A DNA stretch of 6,763 nt from 66-474 sp036279975 (GCA_036279975.1 DASURP010000105.1:1-6763); one strand, 5' to 3'. Shown: positions 1 to 6,292, counted from the stretch's first letter. Made by a program: numbers and translations. Notes: a model not told the origin generated them from the letters alone.

Positions 1-26
1 CGCTTCGCGAGCGAAACCGCTCCTGC
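1..26 (-). repeat. REP-like repeat, cut by the window edge
   Basis: Read on the minus strand, this begins GCAGGAGCGG and continues into a short hairpin (TTCGC at 4-8 pairs with GCGAA at 11-15). The AGGAGCG head followed by a GC-rich stem and GCGA resembles the two arms of the inverted repeat at 5356-5446. It lies 3' of the minus-strand lipid-transport operon, a usual place for REP-type elements. The copy runs off the window, so its true length and any partner arm are unknown. Assignment to the same family as the 5356 element is inference from the shared head and stem design. Confidence 0.45.
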
Positions 27-99
27 CTTGGGCCTTGGAGGCGGGCGAGACCATGGCGAAAGCGTCACACGCCCGCACGGCGAGCGAAGCGATCGTGGG

Positions 100-768
100 T
101 CAGTGCGACCCTGCGTCGGTATCGTCCGTGCGCGATTGCCGATCGCGATCGACGGCAGCGATCGTCCACGCGACGACCTGTTGCGCCAGCGCGTCGTCGG
201 CCGCACCGAACGCCGCGACGATCTGCGGCACGCCGGCGCCGGATGGTTTTTCCGTCACCACGAAGCTGCGGGTCGCGAGCAGCCGGCGCGAACCGCCGCG
301 GCGCAACTGCGCATCGAGGCGCACCACCACCACCGGCGCGCCGGCGCGGTATTCCGACTGGAATGCGCGCAGGTCGCCGGAGAGGGTGTAGTCGGAGAAG
401 AAATGATCCTCGTCGGTGGTGACCGCCGGCAGCTGCGCGGCCATGAAGGCATCGACCAGCCGGTGCCGCACCAGCAGTGCGGGCGCGTCGCTCCAGCGCG
501 CGCCCTTGTAGGTGCTGACCTGGCCGGATTCGGGCATCACCACGATGCCGGCCTGGTCGAGCAGGCCGCTGGTGTTCGGGGTGTCCACGCGCAGGCTGAA
601 ATCGGCGCTTGCGGCGGTCGCCGCCGCCGGGACGGTGGCGCTCCCTTCCGGCTGCCAGATCTGCACGGCTTCGCGCTTGGGCAGCACCGAGCAGGCGGCA
701 AGCAGGGCGGCGGCGGCACACGCCACGATCAGCGCACGCGTGGCGGGCAACGGTATGGGCACGGTCAT
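100..768 (-). CDS. PqiC-like ABC-type transport auxiliary lipoprotein
   Basis: A 222-residue protein and the last gene of the MCE operon. It starts with a lipoprotein signal peptide: a short N-terminus with Arg11, an Ala/Leu-rich core and the lipobox LAAC with Cys26. Ser27 at +2 fits sorting to the outer membrane. The rest looks like the ABC_trans_aux (PqiC-type) family, whose members usually follow MCE genes and act as the outer-membrane partner of the MCE tube; that role is family knowledge. The ATG at 768 is supported by an AAAAGGA Shine-Dalgarno (776-782 on the minus strand) 7 nt upstream. This site overlaps the stop codon of the MCE gene, and only 13 nt separate the two genes, so translational coupling is likely. 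Family placement rests on the lipobox, size and context more than on a unique motif. Confidence 0.85.
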   Translation of the reverse strand: MTVPIPLPATRALIVACAAAALLAACSVLPKREAVQIWQPEGSATVPAAATAASADFSLRVDTPNTSGLLDQAGIVVMPESGQVSTYKGARWSDAPALLVRHRLVDAFMAAQLPAVTTDEDHFFSDYTLSGDLRAFQSEYRAGAPVVVVRLDAQLRRGGSRRLLATRSFVVTEKPSGAGVPQIVAAFGAADDALAQQVVAWTIAAVDRDRQSRTDDTDAGSH

Positions 769-781
769 GGTCGCGTCCTTT

Positions 782-1708
782 TCAATGCTTTGGCGTGAAT
801 TCGTTGGCGTGGTCGCGCCCGAGCAGGTAGCCGGCCGGGTTGGCCTGCAACTGGCTGGTGATGCGGTGGATGTCGCGCAAGGTGGAGCGCAATTCGCGCA
901 GGGTAGGGCCGACCTGGTCCACGCCGCGCATCCCGGACTGCAACGCCCCCTGGTTTTCCGAAAGCAGCGTGTTGAGGGTTTGCGTGCTCTGCTGCAGCGA
1001 GGCCATCGCCGCCGCGGCCCGCGTCAAGGTCTCGCGGCCGGGGCCGTTGACCAACTGGTTGGCGCCTGCCAAGGCCTGGTTGAGTTCCTGCGACGCCGCG
1101 GACGCCTGCCGGAGGAGGGTGCGCAGGTCGTTGCGTTCGGCGGCAAGCGTGGCGGTGGTCTTGTCGATGTTCGCGAGCGTGCTGTTGATGCGCTCGACGT
1201 TCTGCTCGGAAATGATGCGGCCCAGGCGGTCGAGGATGCCGTTCAACGAGGTCACCACGTCGCTGCCGGATGCGAGCAGCTTGGTCAGCGCGGAACTCTC
1301 GGACTTGATCTGCGGCACCGGGTCCCTGGGCGTCGGCATCAACGGCTGGCTGGAGGGCGCGCCGCCGGTCAATTGCACGAAGGCGACGCCGGTCAGGCCC
1401 AGCAGGCCCAGCTTGGCGCGGGTATCGGTCTTGATCGGGGTGTCGGCGGCCACCTGGATGCGCGCCAGCACCTTGCGCGGATCCCTGGGGTCCAGTTTCA
1501 GCTGGCTGACTTCGCCGATCTGGATGCCGTTGTACTGCACCGGGCTGCCCTTGGACAGGCCGGTGACGGCTTCGGTGAACACGATGTCGTAATAGTGGTA
1601 CTGCTTGTTGAGGCTGGTCTTGCCCAGCCACAACGCGAACAGCAGTACCAGTGCCACCACCACGAGGGTGAAGGCTCCGATCAGTACGTGATGGGCCCTG
1701 GTCTCCAT
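782..1708 (-). CDS. MlaD-family MCE domain protein, inner-membrane anchored
   Basis: A 308-residue protein. One N-terminal membrane segment (about residues 8-28, VLIGAFTLVVVALVLLFALW) is followed by a single MCE domain at about 38-115. Typical features are the stretch VTGLSKGSPVQYNGIQIGEV (48-67) and LLGLTGVAFVQLTGG near the domain end. The remaining 190 residues are Gln/Leu/Ala-rich, predicted helical or coiled coil, with no second MCE domain. MCE proteins form periplasmic hexamer rings that carry lipids and dock on an MlaE-type permease. The ATG is supported by a GGAGG Shine-Dalgarno (1716-1720, minus strand) at 7 nt spacing. The gene lies 140 nt after the ATPase gene, a wider gap than the others in this operon, and 13 nt before the lipoprotein gene. 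At 308 residues it is much longer than E. coli MlaD (about 180), because of the C-terminal helical extension. The substrate is not evident from sequence. Confidence 0.92.
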   Translation of the reverse strand: METRAHHVLIGAFTLVVVALVLLFALWLGKTSLNKQYHYYDIVFTEAVTGLSKGSPVQYNGIQIGEVSQLKLDPRDPRKVLARIQVAADTPIKTDTRAKLGLLGLTGVAFVQLTGGAPSSQPLMPTPRDPVPQIKSESSALTKLLASGSDVVTSLNGILDRLGRIISEQNVERINSTLANIDKTTATLAAERNDLRTLLRQASAASQELNQALAGANQLVNGPGRETLTRAAAAMASLQQSTQTLNTLLSENQGALQSGMRGVDQVGPTLRELRSTLRDIHRITSQLQANPAGYLLGRDHANEFTPKH

Positions 1709-1785
1709 GTCGCTACCTCCGCGTGGGAACGTCGCGCGTGCGTGCCCCCCGCCGTGTGGTCAGATGCCTGGTGTCCGTGTGCCTG

Positions 1786-1810
1786 CCGCTCCCCGACTGC
1801 TCCGGAGCGG
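1786..1810. other. inverted repeat in the gap inside the MCE operon
   Basis: CCGCTCC (1786-1792) and GGAGCGG (1804-1810) form a perfect 7-bp stem with an 11-nt loop. The overlapping 10-bp palindrome GCTCCGGAGC (1799-1808) is an alternative fold. It sits in the 140-nt gap between the ATPase stop and the MCE gene start. There is no T tract on the minus side, so it is not a classical terminator. It could be a processing or stability element that sets unequal expression of the two halves of the operon, but in DNA this GC-rich such stems can be chance. Confidence 0.3.
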
Positions 1811-1848
1811 GTGCGACAATCCCTTGATGCAGGCGGGCCACGGTGCTT

Positions 1849-2637
1849 TCAACCCAGCGCATGGATGGCTTCCGCCGCGCGTCCGCGCGGCCCCTGGAAG
1901 TATTCGCGGATCCAAGGGTCGTCGAAGCGCTCCACCTTGTCCAGTGAATCGGCCACGATCACCCGCTTGTGCGCCAGCACCGCGACGCGGTCGCAGATCG
2001 CGTGCAACGAATCGAGATCGTGGGTGATCATGAACACGGTCAAGCCCAGCGCGTCGCGCAGGGTGCGGATCAGCTGGTCGAACGAGGCCGCCGCGATCGG
2101 ATCGAGTCCCGAGGTCGGTTCATCCAGGAACACGATGTCGGGATCCAGCGCCAGCGCGCGCGCCAGCGCGGCGCGCTTGCGCATCCCGCCGGAGAGCTCC
2201 GCCGGGTACTTGTGGCGCACCTCGGGCGTCAGGCCCGCCAGCGCGATCTTGAGCGCGGCCACCCGCAACGCGTCGTGCAGCGACAGGGTGGTGTGTTCCA
2301 TCAGCGGCACCCGCACGTTTTCGCTGACGGTCAGCGAAGAGAACAGTGCGCCGTTCTGGAACAACACCCCGCAGCGGCTTTCGATCGCGGCCCGCCGGCC
2401 TTCCGGCAGGTCGTGCAGGTTCTCGCCGAACAGGCGCACGCTGCCCGCATCGGGCCGGCGCAGGCCCAGGATCGTGCGCAGCAACACCGACTTGCCGCTG
2501 CCCGAGCCGCCCACCACGCCCAGGATTTCGCCGCGCTGGACGTCGAGCTCGAGGTTGTCGTGCACGACCTGTTCGCCGAACTGGCTGCGCAAGCCGCGCA
2601 CTTCGACCAGGGTTTCGCCGGGCGCGACGGCGTTCAC
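1849..2637 (-). CDS. MlaF-like ABC transporter ATP-binding protein
   Basis: A 262-residue ATPase that should power the MCE lipid transporter. All ABC motifs are intact: Walker A GGSGSGKS (43-50), Q-loop Gln94 (FQNGALFSSLTV), signature LSGGM (148-152), Walker B IVFLDE (168-173), D-loop SGLD (176-179) and switch His206. FQNGALFSSLTV and the LSGGMRKR signature fit the MlaF/Ttg2A group. The reading frame stays open far upstream (to 3321) but that part overlaps the permease. I place the start at GTG 2637, where GTGA overlaps the permease stop by 4 nt and a GGAG Shine-Dalgarno sits 8 nt upstream inside the permease gene. The protein then begins VNAVAPGETLVEVRGL, a normal ABC N-terminus. The overlap implies coupled translation and equal dosage with the permease. 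Confidence 0.93.
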   Translation of the reverse strand: MNAVAPGETLVEVRGLRSQFGEQVVHDNLELDVQRGEILGVVGGSGSGKSVLLRTILGLRRPDAGSVRLFGENLHDLPEGRRAAIESRCGVLFQNGALFSSLTVSENVRVPLMEHTTLSLHDALRVAALKIALAGLTPEVRHKYPAELSGGMRKRAALARALALDPDIVFLDEPTSGLDPIAAASFDQLIRTLRDALGLTVFMITHDLDSLHAICDRVAVLAHKRVIVADSLDKVERFDDPWIREYFQGPRGRAAEAIHALG

Positions 2638-3791
2638 CAGTTCATCTCCATGAAGAACAGCGCGGCCAGTGCATCCACCAGGATCACCATGAAGATCGAT
2701 TGCACCACGCTGGAGGTGGTGCGTTCGCCCACCGATTGCGCGCTGCCGCGCACCTTGAAACCCTCCAGGCAGCCGATCACCGCGATCAGGAAGGCGAAGA
2801 TCGGCGCCTTGGACAGCCCCAGCCACAGATAGCGCAACGGCGTGTCGGTCTGGAACACCGAGACGAACATGGTGGGCGTGATGTTCAGCGCGAACCAGCA
2901 CACCAGCGCACCACCGATGATGCCGGCCAGCATCGAAAGGAAGGTCAGCAGCGGCATCACGATCATCAGGGCCAGCACCCGTGGCAACACCAGCAGTTCC
3001 ATGGGGTCGAGCCCGATGGTGCGCATCGCGTCGATTTCCTCGCCCACCTTCATCGAGCCGATCTGGGCAGTAAAGGCGCTGGCGGTGCGCCCGGCCAGGA
3101 TGATCGCGGTCAACAGCACCGCCAATTCGCGCAGGAACGAGTACGACACCAGGTCGACCGTGAACACCGTGGCGCCGTAACGCTGCAGGGCGGTGGAGCC
3201 GAGGAATGCAATCACCGCGCCGATCAGGAACGAGAGCAGCATCACGATCGGGACCGCGTGCAGGCCGGTCTGTTCCATGTGTGCGACCAGCGAGGTCATG
3301 CGCCAGCGGCGGGGCCGCCACAGGTTGCGCGCCAGCGTTTCCAGCGTGATGCCGATGAAGGCCAGCAGCTTGGCGCCGAGCCTGCCGACCTGGATGACGG
3401 TATCGCCGATGTCGGCCAGCATGTCCACGAAACCGAAGTTGCGCGGCGGAAGTGGCCGGTGCGCATAGATCTCCGCGACGGCCTCGCTGACGGTATCGAG
3501 CAGGCCACGCAGTTCATGCGGGACGTCGCGGTCGTGTTCGGCCAGCCACTGCAGGCACTTGGGGCCGAGCGCCACCGCGATCAGGCCGGCCCCGGCGGTG
3601 TCGATCCGGCCGACGTCGTTGAAATCGACGTCGGGCACTTCCGGCAATTGCGGCCTCAGCGCGTCCAGTTGCGCCTCCAGCGCCGCGAAGTGCGCAAGCG
3701 TCCAGTCGCCGGTGAAGCGCAGCACGTTGGCGCCGGTTTCCGGCAACGGCAGCCATTCCACGATGCCGGGCGTCGTCGGGGATTGCCTCAT
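2634..3791 (-). CDS. MlaE-family ABC permease with fused N-terminal STAS domain
   Basis: First gene of the operon, 385 residues. Residues about 8-110 look like a STAS domain (VDFNDVGRIDTAGAGLIAVA, with Thr65 at the usual STAS phospho-site position). This matches the job of the separate MlaB protein in E. coli, and no mlaB-like gene follows. Residues about 140-385 are an MlaE permease with several membrane segments (for example 181-198, 223-235 and after 270) and the hallmark cytoplasmic loop SMKVGEEIDAMRTIGLDPMELLVLPR (246-271), which contacts the ATPase. It ends FFMEMNW, and its stop overlaps the ATPase start. The ATG at 3791 is the first possible start, because an in-frame TAG lies 9 nt upstream (3801-3803). 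No Shine-Dalgarno fits in that gap. E. coli MlaE has about 260 residues; the extra length here is the STAS domain. Confidence 0.93.
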   Translation of the reverse strand: MRQSPTTPGIVEWLPLPETGANVLRFTGDWTLAHFAALEAQLDALRPQLPEVPDVDFNDVGRIDTAGAGLIAVALGPKCLQWLAEHDRDVPHELRGLLDTVSEAVAEIYAHRPLPPRNFGFVDMLADIGDTVIQVGRLGAKLLAFIGITLETLARNLWRPRRWRMTSLVAHMEQTGLHAVPIVMLLSFLIGAVIAFLGSTALQRYGATVFTVDLVSYSFLRELAVLLTAIILAGRTASAFTAQIGSMKVGEEIDAMRTIGLDPMELLVLPRVLALMIVMPLLTFLSMLAGIIGGALVCWFALNITPTMFVSVFQTDTPLRYLWLGLSKAPIFAFLIAVIGCLEGFKVRGSAQSVGERTTSSVVQSIFMVILVDALAALFFMEMNW

Positions 3792-3797
3792 CCGCGC

Positions 3798-3803
3798 AAT
3801 CTA
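3798..3803 (-). promoter_or_regulatory. candidate -10 element of the MCE operon (leaderless start)
   Basis: TAGATT on the minus strand lies 6 nt before the permease ATG. If used, transcription would begin at or next to the start codon, giving a leaderless mRNA. That fits the lack of any Shine-Dalgarno there. No good -35 hexamer is visible at 15-18 nt spacing, so confidence is low. Confidence 0.3.
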
Positions 3804-3948
3804 GCATGCACTGGTTGTGCGATCGTGCCGAATCGCCGTGCCGTTCGGCTTCGGGGAACCCTTGATCGAATGTCCTGCATCGTCGCCCGGTGCATGGCGC
3901 CGTCCTGGCTTCCGCGCAGGCCGGGGCCCGGTATGGGTTTGCAACGCC

Positions 3949-3975
3949 GCCCCGGACCGGGAGTCCTTCCGGGGC
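3949..3975. other. 8-bp hairpin
   Basis: GCCCCGGA (3949-3956) pairs perfectly with TCCGGGGC (3968-3975) around an 11-nt loop. No T tract follows on either strand, so it is not a standard terminator. Its role is unknown, and chance is possible in such GC-rich DNA. Confidence 0.35.
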
Positions 3976-4118
3976 AAGCCCTGCGCCGGTACGAGGAACA
4001 GAACGAGAGCTTCCCTGACGCGCCCGGCACGGCCGCAGGGCCAGCGGCATCGGCGCGGCCTTGCAGCTGCCGTGCACGGCAATACGGCGCCGCGGCCCGG
4101 CTTGCCGCGACAGCCGCC

Positions 4119-4160
4119 GGGAGCGGGGCGCCCATCGGCGCTGCTCCCATCCCCGATGGG
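4119..4160 (+). other. two overlapping, mutually exclusive hairpins upstream of gcvT
   Basis: Hairpin one has outer stem GGGAGC (4119-4124) with GCTCCC (4143-4148) and inner stem GCGCC (4128-4132) with GGCGC (4137-4141). Hairpin two has CCCAT (4146-4150) with ATGGG (4156-4160). They share bases 4146-4148, so only one can form fully at a time. They end about 70 nt before gcvT. This could matter only if a promoter lies upstream of 4119, and I cannot see a clear one. Confidence 0.3.
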
Positions 4161-4195
4161 GAACCCCGAAGGTCGCGGCGCCATGCGGGTGCGAC

Positions 4196-4201
4196 GATAA
4201 T
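4196..4201 (+). promoter_or_regulatory. candidate -10 element for gcvT
   Basis: GATAAT differs from TATAAT at one base and lies 27 nt before the gcvT ATG, placing a start of transcription near 4208 with a leader of about 20 nt. The region 16-18 nt upstream has no recognisable -35 (TCGCGG), so this would need an activator or is not the real promoter. Confidence 0.3.
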
Positions 4202-4228
4202 GCAGGTTTCCGCAGCGGGTCGCAGGCC

Positions 4229-5359
4229 ATGACGAAACAGACCATCCTCAACGCCACCCACCGTGCCGCGGGCGCGAAAATGGTGGACTTCGGCGGCTGG
4301 GACATGCCGCTCAACTACGGTTCGCAGATCGAGGAGCACCACGCGGTGCGCCGCGACGCCGGCATGTTCGACGTCTCGCACATGACGGTGGTGGACCTGC
4401 ACGGCGCGCGCTGCCGCGAATTCCTCGAGTATCTGCTCGCCAACGACATCGGCAAGCTGAAGAAACCCGGCAAGGCGCTGTATTCGTGCATGTTGAACGA
4501 GCGCGGCGGCGTGATCGATGACTTGATCACCTATTTCCTCGCCGAGGATTTCTTCCGGATGGTGGTGAACGCCGCGACCCGCGACAAGGACCTGGCGTGG
4601 ATCACGCAGCATGCCGCGGCGTTCGGCGTCGAGGTCAGCGAGCGGCCCGAACTCGCGATGATCGCGATACAGGGGCCCAACGCGCGCGGCAAGCTGCTGG
4701 CACTGCTGGATCCCGCCGATCGCGAGCGCGTGGAGAGGCTGGGCAAGTTCGTCGCCAGCGAGGCGCGTGGCCCCGGCGGCATGCCGCTGTTCGTCGCGCG
4801 CACGGGCTACACCGGCGAGGACGGTTTCGAGGTCATACTGCCGGAACAACATGCTGTCGCGTTGTGGAATGCGCTGGCCGCGGCCGGCGTGCATCCGGCC
4901 GGGCTGGGCGCGCGCGACACGTTGCGGCTCGAAGCCGGCATGAACCTGTACGGCCAGGACATGACCGAGGACGTCACGCCCTGGGAGGCCGGGCTTGGGT
5001 GGACGGTGTCCCTGGAAAGCGCCGTCCACGGCCAAGATCTCCGTGGCCGCGATTTCATCGGCCGTGCTGCGCTGGAAAAACAGAAGGCGGGCGGCGCGCC
5101 GCGCGAACTGGTCGGCGTGGTGCTGGACGAAAAGGGCGTGCTGCGCCACGGCCAGCGCGTCGTCACCGGCGACGGTGACGGCGAGATACTGTCCGGCATC
5201 TTCTCGCCGACGCTGGGCAGGGCGATCGGATTCGCGCGGGTGCCGGCGGGCGTGCACGCGGGGCTCAAGGTCGACATCCGCGGACGCGAGCTGCCGTTGC
5301 GGGTCGTCAAATATCCGTTCGTGAGGGACGGCCAGCCCTGCGAAGCCATCGGTACGTAG
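4229..5359 (+). CDS. gcvT: glycine cleavage system T protein (aminomethyltransferase)
   Basis: A 376-residue protein, close to the usual 360-375. GcvT moves the aminomethyl carbon from the lipoyl arm of GcvH to tetrahydrofolate, releasing ammonia and giving 5,10-methylene-THF. Family motifs run in order: FGGWDMPLNYG (21-31), HHAVRRDAGMFDVSHM (37-52), GGVIDDL (93-99, containing the conserved catalytic-site Asp pair 97-98), RTGYTGEDGFE (191-201) and GLGARDTLRLEAGMNLYGQDM (225-245, folate-side core), followed by the C-terminal barrel. I chose ATG 4229 because MTKQTILNATHRAAGAKMVDFGGW is the normal N-terminus; the frame stays open to 4061 but that part is unlike the family. The Shine-Dalgarno is poor (AGG only 2 nt upstream). 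The stop TAG (5357-5359) lies inside the left arm of a REP-like repeat. gcvH follows 146 nt later. The protein is cytoplasmic. Confidence 0.97.
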   Translation: MTKQTILNATHRAAGAKMVDFGGWDMPLNYGSQIEEHHAVRRDAGMFDVSHMTVVDLHGARCREFLEYLLANDIGKLKKPGKALYSCMLNERGGVIDDLITYFLAEDFFRMVVNAATRDKDLAWITQHAAAFGVEVSERPELAMIAIQGPNARGKLLALLDPADRERVERLGKFVASEARGPGGMPLFVARTGYTGEDGFEVILPEQHAVALWNALAAAGVHPAGLGARDTLRLEAGMNLYGQDMTEDVTPWEAGLGWTVSLESAVHGQDLRGRDFIGRAALEKQKAGGAPRELVGVVLDEKGVLRHGQRVVTGDGDGEILSGIFSPTLGRAIGFARVPAGVHAGLKVDIRGRELPLRVVKYPFVRDGQPCEAIGT

Positions 5360-5446
5360 GAGCGCGCTTGCGCGCGACCGGAGTTGTTGGACGCCCGCAG
5401 GCGTGCTGTTACGAGTCGCGGTGGGTCGCGCGCAGCGCGTTCCTGC
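5356..5446. repeat. inverted pair of REP-like repeats (REPIN-type) between gcvT and gcvH
   Basis: The left arm (5356-5379) starts GTAGGAGCGCGC and ends GCGCGACC. The right arm (5423-5446) is its near-perfect reverse complement, starting GGGTCGCGCGC and ending GTTCCTGC. Each arm has its own GCGCG/CGCGC mini-hairpin, and the middle carries ACGCC/GGCGT (5391-5395 and 5400-5404), so the whole 91 bp can fold as one long cruciform with an apical hairpin. This is the plan of REP doublets (REPINs) that are mobilised by RAYT transposases; no RAYT gene is in the window. The left arm overlaps the gcvT stop codon and the right arm ends just before the gcvH promoter. A related partial copy lies at 1-26. 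Confidence 0.75.
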
Positions 5447-5472
5447 ATTCAATGAAAAGTTGTCGCTAGAAT
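5444..5472 (+). promoter_or_regulatory. candidate sigma70 promoter of gcvH
   Basis: TAGAAT (5467-5472) is a good -10 (context GCTAGAATC). The hexamer 17 nt upstream, TGCATT (5444-5449), is a weak -35 and partly lies in the repeat arm. A start near 5479 leaves a leader of about 27 nt that contains the gcvH Shine-Dalgarno. This suggests that gcvH can be transcribed apart from gcvT. Confidence 0.5.
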
Positions 5473-5505
5473 CTCCCCTTCCGGCCAGCACACAGGACAC
5501 GAGCC

Positions 5506-5901
5506 ATGAGCGAAATCCCCGGGGACCTGAAATTCCAGAAGTCGCACGAGTGGGTGCGGGTCGAGGACAATGGCCAGGCGCGCGTCGGCATTTCAGATCA
5601 TGCGCAGGAACTGCTGGGCGACCTGGTCTATGTCGAGTTGCCCAAGGTCGGCGACCGGATCGAGGCGGGCGCCGGTTGCGCGGTGGTCGAATCGGTGAAG
5701 GCGGCCTCGGACGTGTACGCGCCGGTAAGCGGCGAAGTCACGGCGGTCAACGAGATGCTTGCCGACAAACCGGAGACCATCAACGAAGATGCATTCGGCG
5801 AGGGCTGGCTGTTCGTCGTGAAGCTGGATGATCCCGACGAACTGGATGCGTTGCTCGGTCCCGACGATTACGCGGAGCTGGTCGAGAACGACGAGCACTG
5901 A
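5506..5901 (+). CDS. gcvH: glycine cleavage system H protein (lipoyl carrier)
   Basis: A 131-residue protein, the normal size. GcvH carries the aminomethyl group on a lipoyl arm between the P, T and L proteins of the glycine cleavage complex in the cytoplasm. The lipoylation site is Lys65 in VVESVKAASDVYAPVSGEV (60-78). Other family features are HEWVRVEDNG (14-23), VGISDHAQELLGDLVYVELPKVGD (27-50), NEDAFGEGWL and a C-terminal DPDELDALL helix with an acidic end. The ATG at 5506 has an AGGA Shine-Dalgarno (5494-5497) at 8 nt. It lies downstream of gcvT in the same direction but is split from it by the REP pair and has its own likely promoter. gcvP is not found in the window and must lie elsewhere. 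Confidence 0.97.
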   Translation: MSEIPGDLKFQKSHEWVRVEDNGQARVGISDHAQELLGDLVYVELPKVGDRIEAGAGCAVVESVKAASDVYAPVSGEVTAVNEMLADKPETINEDAFGEGWLFVVKLDDPDELDALLGPDDYAELVENDEH

Positions 5902-5909
5902 GGAGGGGC

Positions 5910-5936
5910 GGCCTGGGCGTGCCGCGTGCCCGGGTC
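5910..5936 (+). terminator. weak hairpin after gcvH, possible terminator
   Basis: CCTGGGC (5912-5918) pairs with GCCCGGG (5928-5934) with one G-T pair and a 9-nt loop, and the stem can extend slightly outward. It begins about 10 nt after the gcvH stop, a sensible place for a 3' end. No T tract follows; the nearest is T7 at 5992-5998, too far away to work with this stem. It could protect the 3' end or act with Rho. Confidence 0.3.
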
Positions 5937-6179
5937 CGCAAAATGCGCGAACCGGCCGGCTCACGCACGCAAATCCGCACGTCTCCGGAAATTTTTTTGT
6001 CCGCCGGTTTGCAGGTCATTCAGCCTGTCGCGACGATCCCGAGTTGCCCTGTCCGGGTCGCGCGCCGCAAGCCGTGTGCGAAAACGCGGCCGTGCGGCAT
6101 GGTTCCATTCGTCGCGCGTTCGGGCCAGTGTTCATGCGGGTTTGGGCGCTTCGATGCGATTCAGTGCATTCACGATTGT

Positions 6180-6195
6180 GGACGTCTGGACGTCT
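6180..6195. promoter_or_regulatory. tandem met boxes, candidate MetJ operator
   Basis: GGACGTCT occurs twice back to back (6180-6187 and 6188-6195). Each copy matches the MetJ half-operator consensus AGACGTCT at 7 of 8 positions, with only the first base changed. MetJ dimers bind cooperatively to at least two adjacent 8-bp boxes, so this is the minimum operator. The flanking octamers (6172-6179 and 6196-6203) match at only 2-3 positions. The pair lies 140 nt before the metJ-like start and about 97 nt upstream of the visible -35. Either a second promoter exists near the boxes, or they act from a distance, or they serve an unseen transcript. Confidence 0.65.
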
Positions 6196-6292
6196 CTTCA
6201 TTGCTTCTCCATTGGTCCGCGCGGCGCATGCCGGCACTGCAACCCGCGCCACGGGGGCAGTCGCAAGGGCTTCATTCGCCGCAAAAAATCGA

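Larger units (their letters stand above)
3792..4228. other. divergent intergenic region, GC-rich, hairpins, no supported gene
   Basis: These 437 nt separate the MCE operon from gcvT. Open frames exist on both strands (for example about 127 codons each way), but they mirror each other and show no family resemblance, membrane segment or credible ribosome site, so I call no gene. I see GCCGAA/TTCGGC (3827-3832 and 3844-3849), an 8-bp stem at 3949-3975 and two overlapping hairpins at 4119-4160. The glycine riboswitch core is not present. A structured leader or a small RNA is possible but unproven. Confidence 0.5.

Noticed and set aside
512..2653. Very long plus-strand open frame (713 codons) opposite the MCE and ATPase genes
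   Set aside because: The minus strand carries four clear family members here. The plus frame is Arg/Ser/Ala-rich shadow coding typical of GC-rich DNA, with no family resemblance.
2638..3321. Upstream extension of the ATPase reading frame
   Set aside because: This part lies wholly in the permease gene and does not resemble an ABC domain; GTG 2637 with a GGAG site gives the normal N-terminus.
3792..4228. Glycine riboswitch, RNase P RNA or tmRNA in the divergent intergenic region
   Set aside because: Isolated pieces such as CCCCGAAGG occur, but the paired conserved strands of these RNAs are missing on both strands.
2346..4232. Plus-strand open frame of 628 codons opposite the permease and ATPase
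   Set aside because: Gln/His/Arg/Gly-rich antisense shadow of the permease and ATPase; crosses a noncoding region and ends on the gcvT start.
4200..4232. Tiny ORF MQVSAAGRRP whose TGA overlaps the gcvT ATG (possible coupling leader)
   Set aside because: No Shine-Dalgarno, and its ATG coincides with the candidate -10 element, so it would probably not be transcribed.
3788..5500. Minus-strand open frame of 570 codons opposite gcvT
   Set aside because: It covers gcvT and both intergenic regions without any family motif; it is the antisense of a well-supported gene.
5977..5984. GCACGTCT as a third met box
   Set aside because: Matches only 6 of 8 positions, stands alone with no adjacent box, and is about 200 nt from the tandem pair.
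5950..5998. Rho-independent terminator ending in the T7 tract
   Set aside because: I find only 3-4 bp stems next to the tract; no stable hairpin abuts it.
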